DNA of 64,000 nucleotides, taken from NCBI RefSeq assembly GCF_000161835.1, contig NZ_GG697169.2, positions 3,077,809 through 3,141,808 of the forward strand, in the 5' to 3' direction. This DNA is from Thalassobium sp. R2A62 (lineage in GTDB: Bacteria; Pseudomonadota; Alphaproteobacteria; Rhodobacterales; Rhodobacteraceae). Of this stretch, positions 17,305 through 26,038 are shown one piece after another; within the stretch, counting starts at the first letter, position 1; every line of letters begins with the position of its first letter. Under the pieces are notes generated by a model. It was given only the letters and a program-made list of their open reading frames with translations, did no database searches and was not told where the DNA came from. A program made the translations under genes and the position numbers.

Positions 17305-18267
17305 ATGAAGGATTTCGTATCAAAAGAGGCGGCGTTGGACGCAGTGCGAGACCTTCACATTGGACTTGATTTGGATGGCGAGGCAGCAATGCATGTCAAG
17401 CGGCTTCTGGGGCGGGATGAGGAGGGGAGATTACTTCCCCAAGCGCGCCGGTTAACGCGGACCGGTGAGACCCGCGGGATGATGTTGGTCGGTGCGCCCG
17501 GTAGTGGCAAATCCCACCTCATGGATCGCACATTGAGCAAGATGGGCGAGGTGCTCGAGCGCTCTGTCGACACGCGCCCGGTGATTGCTTGTCCAGTTCC
17601 GAGTCCTGCTACTTTCAAGAGTATGGTGTTGGCCCTGCTGGAAGAGTCGGGATTTGAGGGCGCGAACCCTCGTCAGGAAGCCTGGTCCCTTTGGCAGATG
17701 TTCCGACACAGGATCGGCATGTTGGAGACCGCGTTGGTTTGGATTGATGAGGCGCAGGATCTCTTTTGCGCTGACCGGAGGCTTATCCTGCGCGCCTTGA
17801 AGTCGCTCATGCAAGGCGACAATGCTGTCGCTGTCGTTTTGTCTGGCACTGAAGAATTGGCTGAAGTTATCCGTTCTGATGCCCAGGTGAAGCGCCGCTT
17901 TACGGCGATGGGTCTACCGGAGATGGTCGAAACCGTTCATGGCGACATGTATCGTGCTGTTTTAGCTGACTATTGCGGCCGAGTCGGGTTGGAGCCACCT
18001 GTTGAGTCAGACTTGATCGGTCGTATTTTCCATGGCGCGCGATATCGCTTTGGACGGGCTATCGAACTGTTGTTGTTGGCTATGGAATTCGCGATTGAGC
18101 AGGATGATGAATATCTGACCATCGATCACTTCGCGTCGGCTTATGCGATGAACGAGGCCTGTCCAGCGTCGGAAAATGTCTTCTATGCAGACAACTATCA
18201 TGTCTTGGATCCCGATGCTGGTGATGACGCGCCAATGCCGCGATCGCGCCGGAAACGGAAAGGATGA
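17305..18267 (+). CDS. TnsC/TniB-like transposition AAA+ ATPase
   Basis: A 320-residue AAA+ protein that in Tn7-like systems links target selection (TniQ/TnsD) to the transposase. Walker A is VGAPGSGKS, Walker B is LVWIDEAQDLF, and sensor 1 is VVLSGTEEL, the usual TniB/TnsC set. It begins 2 bases after tnsB and its stop overlaps the tniQ start (ATGA), so the three genes form one coupled unit. Length and motif spacing fit TniB better than the longer Tn7 TnsC. The basic C-terminus (RSRRKRKG) fits DNA contact. It looks intact. Confidence 0.92.
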   Translation: MKDFVSKEAALDAVRDLHIGLDLDGEAAMHVKRLLGRDEEGRLLPQARRLTRTGETRGMMLVGAPGSGKSHLMDRTLSKMGEVLERSVDTRPVIACPVPSPATFKSMVLALLEESGFEGANPRQEAWSLWQMFRHRIGMLETALVWIDEAQDLFCADRRLILRALKSLMQGDNAVAVVLSGTEELAEVIRSDAQVKRRFTAMGLPEMVETVHGDMYRAVLADYCGRVGLEPPVESDLIGRIFHGARYRFGRAIELLLLAMEFAIEQDDEYLTIDHFASAYAMNEACPASENVFYADNYHVLDPDAGDDAPMPRSRRKRKG

Positions 18268-19823
18268 ACGCTATGGCAGCTCTATTCCCAGATCTTCCGT
18301 TTCAGCATGACGAAACGCCCATGTCATGGGCAGCACGACTAGCGGCCTTCCATACGGGAGGCCGCGTTCTGCCGTTTCTAAATGCTATGAGTATCCCAGC
18401 TGCAGATCTTGCAACGGGCAAACCTGAGGCTGTTGAGCGATTGTGCCAGATCACCGGTTAGGACCCGGAACCTGTCTTGGTAAACACGATTATGGCTATG
18501 GGCGAGCGCCGTTACAGTCTTCGCGGGTGCGAGTTTTCTGCGGAGTTCACTACTGGTATTGTGACGCGGTTTTGCCCGTTTTGCCTCGCAGAAGATCGCG
18601 ATGGGCAGGCTTGGCCAAACGCAGCTATGCGGCATCGTTTACTCTGGCGTCTTTCGCCCGTGCGGACTTGTCGAAAGCACAATATCCCTTTGATCAATGT
18701 ACGCATGGGCAAGTGGACCGACATGCTTCACGAGGTTCAAGCGATGAATGATGCTGTGACAGCTGGTTGCGTTTCGGCACAGAAGCTTCCTTCGCGGATT
18801 CCATCGCCGCTTCAAGAGTACGCCGAAGGACGTCTGGAGGGTCAGGCGGGACCTGCCTGGCTAGACGGGCAAGGTATTGATCAAGCCTGCCGCGCCGTGC
18901 ACATACTTGGTGGCCTGATGACATATGGTTCAGCGCAAAGGGCAGCTGAAATGACGGAAGATATGTGGGACGAAGCGGGCCGCACTGGTTGGCCTGTTGT
19001 GCGCGATGGAGAAGATGCAATCCGTGAAATTATCAGCACACAGCTCCTGAGTGCGATCAAAAAGAACGGGCACCCGAGTCCAAGGAACGCATTCGGCATG
19101 CTCTATGGCTGGTTATTCGCCAGTAAGCTGTCAAAAGATCCAGGACCCATTCGTGACATCGTGCGCGACGTCATCGTCGACAATGTGCCATTGGTGCCGG
19201 GGCAGATGCTCTTGGGCAAGCAGATCACCACACCGCGCTTTGCCAGCATCACGTCTATTGCGAAGGCTGAGCACCTTCATTCAAAGACGTTGACGAAAAT
19301 TCTGGAGCTGGCTGGCGTTATTAATGAAACGGAGCCGTTGAAAGGCGCTCCCAATGTTGTCGCCGATTACGCTAAAGCGAAACCTCTTATTGAACGTGCG
19401 AAACACGCAACACCTGTCACCCGGGTCCCAGACATGTTGTCCGCATCTCGGCCGTTGGTTGCTGCTTTGATTGAGCTGGGCCAGTTGCGCAGAATACAGG
19501 ATCACGACGAACTCAAAAGTAAGGTTGGAAAAGCGATCGATGGGAGGTCGATCGATGAGGTTTTGAAGTTCATCGAAGGGCGATTTGAGGTCTTGGATGT
19601 CATACCTGTAGGGCATGTGCATTTGGCGAAGGCGGCCGAGAAAACTAGAGTTACCTTGCTGGCAATCCTAGAGCTTTTGTTCGGTCAGCACTTGAAGAAT
19701 GTGTATCGATTAAAGGATCATCATGGGTTTGAGGCAGTAATGGTTTCGCCGACCGAGATCATGAAATGTATCGAAGATCCTCCCGACAATGCCTCGGATG
19801 AGATTCGATTTTGGATGGGCTGA
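18264..19823 (+). pseudogene. tniQ: TniQ/TnsD-family target-selection protein interrupted by an in-frame amber codon
   Basis: TniQ-family proteins choose the insertion site and recruit the TnsC-like ATPase. The frame starts at 18264 (MNAMAALFPDLPFQHDETPM), hits a TAG at 18459-18461, and continues in the same frame to 19823, including the zinc-binding CPFC and CRKH pairs (around 18577 and 18670). Both parts together make about 519 residues, close to Tn7 TnsD, a site-specific selector. The downstream part has a possible internal ATG at 18492, but it lacks the conserved N-terminal segment. There is only the one substitution and no frameshift, so it is a recent mutation, a sequencing error, or suppressed by readthrough. 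Confidence 0.78.
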
Positions 19824-19860
19824 CTGCTATTTTGCTTGTTTATCCACATCTAATTTTCAC

Positions 19861-19888
19861 AATGCTGCCTTCGGGTGGCATTTTTTTT
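19861..19888 (+). terminator. Intrinsic terminator of the transposition operon
   Basis: AATGCTGCC (19861-19869) pairs with GGTGGCATT (19874-19882) over nine positions, two of them G-T, closing a very stable C(TTCG)G tetraloop. A run of eight T follows. It lies 38 bases after tniQ and just inside the right-end repeats. Confidence 0.82.
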
Positions 19889-19898
19889 GAAATTTTCG

Positions 19899-20009
19899 AT
19901 GGTCATTTGATATGTGTAAATGGTCATTTTGGCCGCCGGTGGATGAAATTTTCTCAATGAAATCAATGGGCCCGTATTGCGGAATGGCCAAGTTATGGTG
20001 TGTCGGACG
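19899..20009 (+). repeat. Right end of the Tn7-like element with three TnsB-type repeats
   Basis: Inverted relative to the left end, ATGGTCA occurs at 19899-19905 and 19920-19926, 21 bases apart, and ATGGCCA at 19984-19990. The last lies inside the perfect 15-base inverted repeat at 19983-19997. The segment 19889-19916 matches left-end positions 415-442 at 24 of 28 bases. The element ends 12 bases after the 15-mer, immediately before ACTGC (20010-20014). Confidence 0.76.
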
Positions 20010-20014
20010 ACTGC
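20010..20014. repeat. Target-site duplication, right copy (ACTGC)
   Basis: This is the same five bases as at 359-363 in direct orientation, directly outside the right end. Removing the element and one copy would rejoin nrdJ with the sequence before the lpxR-like gene. Confidence 0.7.
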
Positions 20015-20091
20015 GAATATCGCCGACTAGCCTTGGTTAATGTGCTCGCCCTATGAGGGGGGCGCCGGGGGGGCATAGATTGGGGAATATA

Positions 20092-21012
20092 ATGCGCGCA
20101 TTCGCGTTCACCACATTGGCCGCCCTCGGCCTCGTGACAGGATTTCAAGCAACGCCAGCGATGGCACAGGACCGCGATGTTCTGGGCTACGGGCGTTTGT
20201 TCACAAACGACTATTTCGGTGACAACAAAGACCGCTGGCGCACAGGATCATATGTCCTGAGCCAAGTGCGAGGTTACGAATGGAATGGCGCTCGGCCAGA
20301 CACATTTGGCGCTATCATTGAATACCGCTTCCGCAGCGAGATCATCGCGCCGTCCAGGCTGAGCCAACGTGCGCCGGATGACCGTCAATACGCGGGCATG
20401 TTCTCGTTCGGCATCCACACCCATTTCGAAGAGTTTGGCGCAGAGTTCTCAATCGGTGTTGATCTGGTCGCAGTTGGTCCTCAAACTGGCTTGGGCGGCT
20501 TTCAAGAAAGCGTACACCGCTTGATCGGCGCAAAGATCCCTGAGGTTCTGGACGATCAAATCGAAGACGGTTTTCATTTGAGCGGCACAATCGAAGTCGC
20601 CAAGAGCTATACGTTTGGCCCCGCAATGGTGCGTCCATTTATCGAAGTTTCTGCCGGTGTTGAAGACATCGCGCGCATCGGTTTTGACGCATTTTTTGGC
20701 CCCGTCGGGCGTGATGATTTGCTGCTGCGAGACGTCACAACTGGCCAGTTGTACCGCGGGACAGACAATAGCGTGACAGGCTTCTCTTTTGTGGTTGGCG
20801 CTGACTACGTGGCGGTCGGCGATAGCGTCTTTTTGCCAAATGACACAGGTCCTGCGGCAAAAGAGCAACGCAGCCGTGGACGGGCGGGCCTACATTGGCA
20901 AATGGCCGAAGATACGTCTTTTTTCTATGGTGTGACCTACCTTTCAGAAGAGTTTGAAGGCCAAAGCGAAGGCCAGTTTCTGGGCTCGCTCAAGCTGAAT
21001 TTCAACTTTTGA
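20092..21012 (+). CDS. LpxR-like lipid A-modifying outer-membrane protein
   Basis: LpxR proteins are outer-membrane beta-barrel enzymes that remove the 3'-acyloxyacyl group of lipid A. The N-terminus from the ATG at 20092 is a signal peptide (MRAFAFTTLAALGLVTG, cut after AMA). The mature start, FTNDYFGDNKDRWRTGSY, is the family hallmark, with the Asn-Asp pair and the Thr that contribute to the active site. The protein ends in a beta strand with terminal Phe (LKLNFNF), as needed for barrel assembly. About 306 residues fits the family. An upstream in-frame ATG at 20053 would add a non-signal leader and is less likely. It is the first chromosomal gene after the mobile element. Confidence 0.8.
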   Translation: MRAFAFTTLAALGLVTGFQATPAMAQDRDVLGYGRLFTNDYFGDNKDRWRTGSYVLSQVRGYEWNGARPDTFGAIIEYRFRSEIIAPSRLSQRAPDDRQYAGMFSFGIHTHFEEFGAEFSIGVDLVAVGPQTGLGGFQESVHRLIGAKIPEVLDDQIEDGFHLSGTIEVAKSYTFGPAMVRPFIEVSAGVEDIARIGFDAFFGPVGRDDLLLRDVTTGQLYRGTDNSVTGFSFVVGADYVAVGDSVFLPNDTGPAAKEQRSRGRAGLHWQMAEDTSFFYGVTYLSEEFEGQSEGQFLGSLKLNFNF

Positions 21013-21118
21013 TCAGAAGGCTATCGTAGGGTCTTGATCGGCGCGAATAAGCTCGGTTAAACACAACCAATAATAAATCCGCGCAAAGACGTGGGAACAA
21101 AGAGGCAGGCAAGCAGTA

Positions 21119-22198
21119 ATGGAAACGGGCTTTGAGGGCGCGTTTGTCATTTCCTGGTCGCAGACGGAGTTGGACGGCCTTTGGGCTGCACCAATATCAT
21201 CCTTACGGACGGGCGCGGTATGGCGTTGGACCGGAGAGGCCGTGCGCGTGGATGGTCCACGCGAGGTGCTCAAACTGAGCTCCGCGATTGGAGAGGCAGA
21301 CTTACGCAGACGCGCCGCGCGCACCTTGAAACGGCTGATTGGGGCCGTAGACGGATGTGACGTAGACGCATTGATCGAAAAGGCTGAGGCGGATCCAGAT
21401 TCCGCCCTGTTTTTTGACGCTAGTTTTACAGTAACGGACGGCCGAGGCACATGGACCGTGACGCTGATTGAACGCCCTACGGGCGGACGACCATTGTTGA
21501 TGTTCCACGACGCAATTCCGCCGCGAGAGGCCGAACTGTGGGTCGTGAACCAAGCGATCGACATGACCGCATGGCAAAATGAAGTCGCCAACGCAGGTGG
21601 CGTCATCTGCTTTACTCCAGGCACTATGATTCAGTGCGAGGACGGCCCGCGTCTTGTCGACGAAATCGACGAAGGGGTCAAAATCCAGACCAAAGACAAC
21701 GGGTGCCAAGAGGTGCTGTGGATGGGTCGCCGCCGGATCACCGGTGCGCGCCTTCATGCGATGCCCCGTTTTGCACCGGTTCGTTTGGTCCAAACTGCGT
21801 TGGGCGATGACATCCCTGACCAAGGTTTGCTGGTGTCGCCAGATCACCGCATCATCGTGCGGGGGCCCAAAGCGCGGTCTTTGTTCAATGCAGACGAGGT
21901 GCTGGTCGCGGCAAGCGATCTTGTGAACGAAGAAACGGTGTTCATTGATCATTCCGTCCGCGAAGTGACCTATATCCACATGCTGCTCGAAGAGCATCAG
22001 GTTGTGTTCGCCAACGGCGTAGAAACCGAGAGCTTTCACCCAGCAAGTGGATCACTCAGCACGATCACGCCGCAAGAGCGTGAACGTCTTGTCGCGCAAA
22101 TGCCCCAAGTGGTGGAAGATGCGACGTCATATGGCACCTATGCGCGCCGGTCGTTGTCAGCGTCCGAGGCGGCAATCTTGCGTCACGACGTCGCCTGA
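21119..22198 (+). CDS. Hint-domain protein
   Basis: A 359-residue protein with a Hedgehog/intein (Hint) domain in the middle: VICFTPGTMIQCEDGPRLV starts the domain at a cysteine (about residue 162), and LLVSPDHRIIV carries the block-B-like histidine region. Such proteins are abundant in Rhodobacterales, usually of unknown role; the domain can self-cleave peptide bonds in related proteins. The first 160 residues have no family I recognise and no signal peptide. It stands alone, 106 bases after the lpxR-like gene, and ends before a strong terminator. Confidence 0.8.
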   Translation: METGFEGAFVISWSQTELDGLWAAPISSLRTGAVWRWTGEAVRVDGPREVLKLSSAIGEADLRRRAARTLKRLIGAVDGCDVDALIEKAEADPDSALFFDASFTVTDGRGTWTVTLIERPTGGRPLLMFHDAIPPREAELWVVNQAIDMTAWQNEVANAGGVICFTPGTMIQCEDGPRLVDEIDEGVKIQTKDNGCQEVLWMGRRRITGARLHAMPRFAPVRLVQTALGDDIPDQGLLVSPDHRIIVRGPKARSLFNADEVLVAASDLVNEETVFIDHSVREVTYIHMLLEEHQVVFANGVETESFHPASGSLSTITPQERERLVAQMPQVVEDATSYGTYARRSLSASEAAILRHDVA

Positions 22199-22234
22199 TC
22201 CGATTGCGCGCCTTTCGGCGCATTCTGTTATTAG

Positions 22235-22262
22235 TCCGCCCCTCATCGGGCGGGCTTTTTTT
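22235..22262 (+). terminator. Intrinsic terminator after the Hint gene
   Basis: CCGCCC (22236-22241) pairs with GGGCGG (22248-22253), followed by GC and a run of seven T. It separates the Hint gene from the rpsD promoter. Confidence 0.8.
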
Positions 22263-22298
22263 CATGACAAAACGTGGGTTTGAATCGGCTGTTAGCTG

Positions 22299-22326
22299 TT
22301 GACTCGTGGGGTTGGTCGTTTATACG
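22299..22326 (+). promoter_or_regulatory. Likely sigma-70-type promoter of rpsD
   Basis: TTGACT (22299-22304) and TATACG (22321-22326) are 16 bases apart, close to the consensus for the housekeeping sigma factor. The leader from here to the start codon is about 110 bases. Confidence 0.5.
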
Positions 22327-22404
22327 CCGCCTTTCAATGGTGTTGGTGGTCCTCGCAAGAGGGTCCCTGTCGGGGTTTCGGCCCAGAGGACAACGCCCTT
22401 CATA

Positions 22405-22419
22405 GCCACCTCGTGTGGC
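22405..22419 (+). other. Hairpin just before the rpsD ribosome-binding site
   Basis: GCCAC (22405-22409) pairs with GTGGC (22415-22419), about 7 bases before the AAGAAGGAG ribosome-binding site. Ribosomal protein S4 represses translation in other bacteria by binding its own leader, so this could be part of such a structure, but the evidence is only the position. Confidence 0.3.
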
Positions 22420-22440
22420 TCCCTAAGAAGGAGAACAGCC

Positions 22441-23061
22441 GTGACAAAACGCACGTCTGCCAAGCACAAAATTGACCGCCGTATGGGCGAAAACATCTGG
22501 GGCCGTCCAAAATCCCCAGTGAACCGCCGCGAATACGGCCCCGGCCAGCACGGCCAGCGCCGCAAGGGCAAACTGTCTGACTTTGGTACACAGCTGCGCG
22601 CTAAGCAAAAGCTCAAGGGTTATTACGGTGATCTGACAGAGAAGCAGTTCCGTCGGATCTATGCCGAAGCTGAGCGTGTAAAAGGCGATACAGGTGAAAA
22701 CCTTATTGGTCTGCTCGAGCGCCGTCTCGACGCGGTTGTTTACCGTGCCAAGTTCGTTCCAACCGTTTTCGCTGCACGTCAGTTCGTGAACCACGGCCAC
22801 GTCAAAGTGAACGGCAAAAAAGTGAACATCCCATCCTACCGCGTCAAAGAAGGCGACGTGATCGAGGTGCGTGATCGTTCCAAGCAGTTGGCTGTTGTCC
22901 TCGAGGCCGTTCAGTTGGCCGAGCGTGACGTTCCTGACTACGTTGATGCGGATCATTCGAAAATGACTGCAACCTTTGTGCGCACTCCTGGTTTGGGCGA
23001 TGTTCCATATCCCGTGATGATGGAGCCCAACCTCGTCGTGGAATTCTACGCCAAGAACTAA
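22441..23061 (+). CDS. rpsD: 30S ribosomal protein S4
   Basis: S4 binds the 5' domain of 16S rRNA and starts assembly of the small subunit. The protein from the GTG at 22441 is 206 residues, the normal length, and starts [20 protein letters not shown]. The central S4 RNA-binding domain is seen as [14 protein letters not shown] and [24 protein letters not shown]. The GTG has a strong AAGGAG upstream; a longer frame from 22306 lacks conserved sequence. Here rpsD stands alone between its own promoter and terminator rather than in the rplQ-rpoA operon. Confidence 0.97.
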   Translation: MTKRTSAKHKIDRRMGENIWGRPKSPVNRREYGPGQHGQRRKGKLSDFGTQLRAKQKLKGYYGDLTEKQFRRIYAEAERVKGDTGENLIGLLERRLDAVVYRAKFVPTVFAARQFVNHGHVKVNGKKVNIPSYRVKEGDVIEVRDRSKQLAVVLEAVQLAERDVPDYVDADHSKMTATFVRTPGLGDVPYPVMMEPNLVVEFYAKN

Positions 23062-23081
23062 TCTTGGCAGACACACATTCC

Positions 23082-23117
23082 AAAAGGCCGCGTTGGGAGA
23101 CCAGCGCGGCCTTTTTT
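23082..23117 (+). terminator. Intrinsic terminator of rpsD
   Basis: AAAGGCCGCG (23083-23092) pairs with CGCGGCCTTT (23105-23114), followed by further T. This is a strong stem for the single-gene transcript. Confidence 0.88.
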
Positions 23118-23172
23118 GCGTCTGGCTCTTGGTCAGGCCACCCGTTAGAAACCCAATCAAGGGGGAACGACA

Positions 23173-24264
23173 ATGACTGCGATCACGCCGCAATCTGGCA
23201 TTATGGACATCAAACTGTACCAAAGTGGCGCATCTGGTGCCGAAGGGCAGTCCAATGTTCTCAAACTTTCATCGAACGAGAACTTGGCGGGACCAAGCCC
23301 CGAAGCCATTGATGCCTACAGTCGTGCAGGACGCGGCCTGAACATTTACCCCCCGACCGATCAAATCGCCCTGCGCACAGCGATTGGCGAAGTCCACGAC
23401 CTCGACCCGGAGCGGATCATTTGTGGTGTCGGCTCGGACGAGATTATTACCTTTTTATGCCAAGCCTACGCTGGCATCGGCGACGAGGTCCTGTTCACTG
23501 AGCACGGATTTTCGATGTACCGGATTTCGGCACTCGCGGCGGGCGCGACCCCTGTCGAGGTGGCCGAGCGTGACCGTGTTGTGGATATCGATGCCATAGT
23601 CGCAGGCTGCACGGACAAGACGCGACTGGTGTTCATTGCGAACCCCGCCAACCCGACCAGCACGATGATTTCAGTCGCGCAGATGTCCGAGCTTGCCGAG
23701 CGGCTACCGCCCCATGTGATCCTCGTTCTAGATGGCGCCTATGCCGAATTTGTTGATGGCTATGATGGTGGTGCTTCGATTGTTGAGGCGCGCGAAAATG
23801 TTGTGATGACGCGAACTTTTTCGAAACTGTATGGGTTGGGCGGATTGCGCGTGGGTTGGGGGTATGCCCCCCAAGCGATCATTGACGTTCTGAACCGCGT
23901 GCGCGGGCCGTTCAACCTATCTGTGCCAGCGCTGGCTGCGGCAGAAGCGGCTGTAAGAGACCAAACCTACGCAGACAAGTGCCGTGCAGACAACGCTCGC
24001 TGGCGGACATGGCTAGCCGAAGCTTTAGCCGCGCTGGGTGTGCCGTCTGACACGTCGCTGGCAAATTTCATCCTCGCGCGGTTCGCAACCAAAGTCGAAG
24101 CAAATGCATGCGATGACTTTCTCAAGACCCAAGGGATCTTGGTCCGGCGGGTTGGTGGCTACGGGTTGCCCAATTGTTTGCGGATCACCATCGGGGACGA
24201 GGCGGCATGCAAACGGGTCGCCCATGCAGTCGCGCAATTCAAAGAAGACGGAGAGACCGGATGA
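23173..24264 (+). CDS. hisC: Histidinol-phosphate aminotransferase
   Basis: A PLP-dependent class I/II aminotransferase (363 residues) that converts imidazole-acetol phosphate and glutamate to histidinol phosphate; in many bacteria it also acts on aromatic 2-oxo acids. Family marks are [15 protein letters not shown], the aspartate in VLDGAYAEF, and the PLP lysine in [19 protein letters not shown]. It is coupled by an ATGA overlap to a prephenate/arogenate dehydrogenase gene. This context, common in Rhodobacterales, suggests a role in tyrosine and phenylalanine synthesis as well as histidine. Confidence 0.93.
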   Translation: MTAITPQSGIMDIKLYQSGASGAEGQSNVLKLSSNENLAGPSPEAIDAYSRAGRGLNIYPPTDQIALRTAIGEVHDLDPERIICGVGSDEIITFLCQAYAGIGDEVLFTEHGFSMYRISALAAGATPVEVAERDRVVDIDAIVAGCTDKTRLVFIANPANPTSTMISVAQMSELAERLPPHVILVLDGAYAEFVDGYDGGASIVEARENVVMTRTFSKLYGLGGLRVGWGYAPQAIIDVLNRVRGPFNLSVPALAAAEAAVRDQTYADKCRADNARWRTWLAEALAALGVPSDTSLANFILARFATKVEANACDDFLKTQGILVRRVGGYGLPNCLRITIGDEAACKRVAHAVAQFKEDGETG

Positions 24265-25187
24265 GCGAGCTATATGATCGAGTGGCGCTAATCGGTTTGG
24301 GGCTCATCGCCTCGTCCATCGCCCATGGTATTCGTCGCGCAAATCTGGCGCATGAAATTGTTGGCTATGCCAAATCCGAAGCGTCGCGCACCACAGCCCG
24401 CGAGATTGGGCTGTGTGACGTCGTGACCGACACTGCCGCAGATGCGGTCAAAGGGGCCGATCTGGTGATCCTGTGTGTCCCTGTCGGTGTCATGGGCGGG
24501 ATCGCTGTGGAAATCGCACCTCATTTGATGGATGGCGCCACCGTCAGCGATGTTGGATCCGTCAAGCGCGCGGTGATCGACGCTGTTGGCCCCGCGTTGC
24601 CCGACAATGTGCATTTCATTCCAGCACACCCGATTGCGGGAACCGAAAAGTCGGGACCGACGTCTGGGTTTGCTGAACTTTTTGACAACCGTTGGTGTCT
24701 GATCGTGCCTGCCGGCGAAAATGTCGATCGTGTCGCCGTATCGCGCCTCACCAATTTTTGGGAAGGTCTGGGCAGCAACGTCAACGTGATGGATGCAGAT
24801 CATCACGATTTGGTGCTGTCGGTCACATCACATGCGCCGCATTTGATCGCTTACACGATGGTTGGGGTCGCCGATGATCTCGCCCGTGTTAGCGAGAGCG
24901 AAGTGATCAACTATTCAGCGTCTGGGTTTCGGGATTTTACGCGCATTGCTGCCAGCGATCCGACCATGTGGCGCGATGTGTTCCTGAACAATAAAGAAGC
25001 CACGCTCGAGGTCTTGGGGCGTTTTACCGAAGAACTTTTTGCGTTGCAGCGCGCAATCCGCACGGGGGATGGTGAGCTGCTTCATGCCTATTTCACCCGT
25101 ACCCGCGCGCTCCGCCGTGGTATTGTTGAGGCCGGACAGGATACAGAGGCTGCGAACTTTGGCAGACAGGATGGCGGAGAAAACTAA
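24261..25187 (+). CDS. tyrC: Prephenate/arogenate dehydrogenase
   Basis: This enzyme oxidatively decarboxylates prephenate or arogenate with NAD(P) in tyrosine synthesis. The 308-residue protein starts [21 protein letters not shown], an N-terminal Rossmann fold with GLGLIASS. Next come [18 protein letters not shown] with the catalytic histidine, and the helical C-terminal dimerisation domain. The ATG at 24261 overlaps the hisC stop, and upstream in-frame sequence lies inside hisC and is not conserved. The stop shares a base with the next start (TAATG). Confidence 0.92.
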   Translation: MSELYDRVALIGLGLIASSIAHGIRRANLAHEIVGYAKSEASRTTAREIGLCDVVTDTAADAVKGADLVILCVPVGVMGGIAVEIAPHLMDGATVSDVGSVKRAVIDAVGPALPDNVHFIPAHPIAGTEKSGPTSGFAELFDNRWCLIVPAGENVDRVAVSRLTNFWEGLGSNVNVMDADHHDLVLSVTSHAPHLIAYTMVGVADDLARVSESEVINYSASGFRDFTRIAASDPTMWRDVFLNNKEATLEVLGRFTEELFALQRAIRTGDGELLHAYFTRTRALRRGIVEAGQDTEAANFGRQDGGEN

Positions 25188-26038
25188 TGCGCAGATTTGC
25201 GGGTTCGATCGCAGTGCTTTTGGCGGGATCAGCTTTGGCCGATGGGCCAAGCCAATCGCTCCGACCAATCGCACGTGACGTCGCGCAAACAATTCCAGCA
25301 GTCCAAGAAGATCGGATTTCAACATCGAGCGTCGCCAGTTTGCGACCGCTGCGTCCTCAGTTGCGCAATGATGCTGTATTGGCCGAACGCGCCTTTCAAA
25401 GCAGTGTGATCGTCTACCGGGCGACCAAACATGCACCTCTTTTGACGGAACGTCCGGTAAATAGACCGGCCGCGATTTTGGCAATGGGCCAGCGACGTTC
25501 TGATGAACGGGCGAGGGGTGCGGTCTGTGGGGATCTGAACATCCACGGCGAGGCAATTGCCGACATACCGAGGCGGATCGCTGGCTGTGGTGTCGTAAAT
25601 CCGGTGCGCGTGCGTTCTGTTGCCGGTGTTCTGCTTAGCACCCCCGCGCGGATGGATTGCACAACGGCACGCGCGTTGCGCACATGGGTCGAGAACGGTG
25701 CAAAACCTGCCGTTGGGACCCAAGGGGGCGGCATTAGATCATTGCGTGTCGCAGCGGGCTTTGCTTGCCGGATGCGCAACAACCAACCAGGCGCCAAGGT
25801 TTCGGAACATGGCAGTGGTCGTGCAATTGATATTGCTGGCATTGGGTTGAACGACGAGTCCGAGATGAGCGTTCTAACCGATTGGAACAGCGGGGCCAAA
25901 GGGCGCGCCTTGCGTCAGATGCACCGCGCTGCGTGTGGGCCGTTCGGCACCGTGCTTGGCCCCGAGGCGGATAGGTTCCACCGCGATCATTTCCATTTTG
26001 ACACGGCGCGGTATCGCAGCGGATCGTACTGTCGCTAG
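25187..26038 (+). CDS. Extensin-like C-terminal domain protein
   Basis: A 283-residue exported protein with a cleavable signal peptide ([18 protein letters not shown]). Its C-terminal half is the bacterial extensin-like domain, related to the D-Ala-D-Ala peptidase M15 fold. The marks are conserved cysteines, EHGSGRAIDIAG with the metal-binding H and D, and RDHFHFDTAR near the end. A role in cell-wall peptide turnover is inferred from the fold. It is translationally coupled to tyrC and ends convergently, sharing stop bases with the next gene. Confidence 0.85.
   Translation: MRRFAGSIAVLLAGSALADGPSQSLRPIARDVAQTIPAVQEDRISTSSVASLRPLRPQLRNDAVLAERAFQSSVIVYRATKHAPLLTERPVNRPAAILAMGQRRSDERARGAVCGDLNIHGEAIADIPRRIAGCGVVNPVRVRSVAGVLLSTPARMDCTTARALRTWVENGAKPAVGTQGGGIRSLRVAAGFACRMRNNQPGAKVSEHGSGRAIDIAGIGLNDESEMSVLTDWNSGAKGRALRQMHRAACGPFGTVLGPEADRFHRDHFHFDTARYRSGSYCR

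Larger units (their letters stand above)
364..20009 (+). mobile_element. Tn7-like transposon carrying a type I restriction-modification and accessory defence cargo
   Basis: The element spans about 19.6 kb. Its left end begins TGTGG, as Tn7 does, 21 bases after nrdJ. Both ends share the perfect inverted 15-mer CATAACTTGGCCATT (376-390; reverse complement at 19983-19997), each 12 bases inside an ACTGC direct repeat. A second inverted match of 24 of 28 bases lies further in (415-442 and 19889-19916). TGRCCAY motifs recur about every 21-22 bases, as expected of TnsB-binding sites. The transposition genes tnsA-like, tnsB-like, tnsC-like and tniQ occupy 14.0-19.8 kb and read toward the right end. 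The rest is cargo: an AAA+ ATPase, a PHP-ATPase, a candidate nuclease and hsdMSR. The outermost 12 bases of the two ends match only weakly, so the exact boundary is inferred. Confidence 0.82.

Noticed and set aside
359..20014. CRISPR-associated (CAST-type) transposon
   Set aside because: No cas genes and no repeat-spacer array are visible in the element; only tnsA/B/C-like and tniQ are present.
20008..20014. A 7-base direct repeat CGACTGC as target-site duplication
   Set aside because: CGACTGC occurs at 357-363 and 20008-20014, but the ends are symmetrical about the inverted 15-mer only if the duplication is the 5-base ACTGC, which also fits the family; the extra CG is taken as chance.
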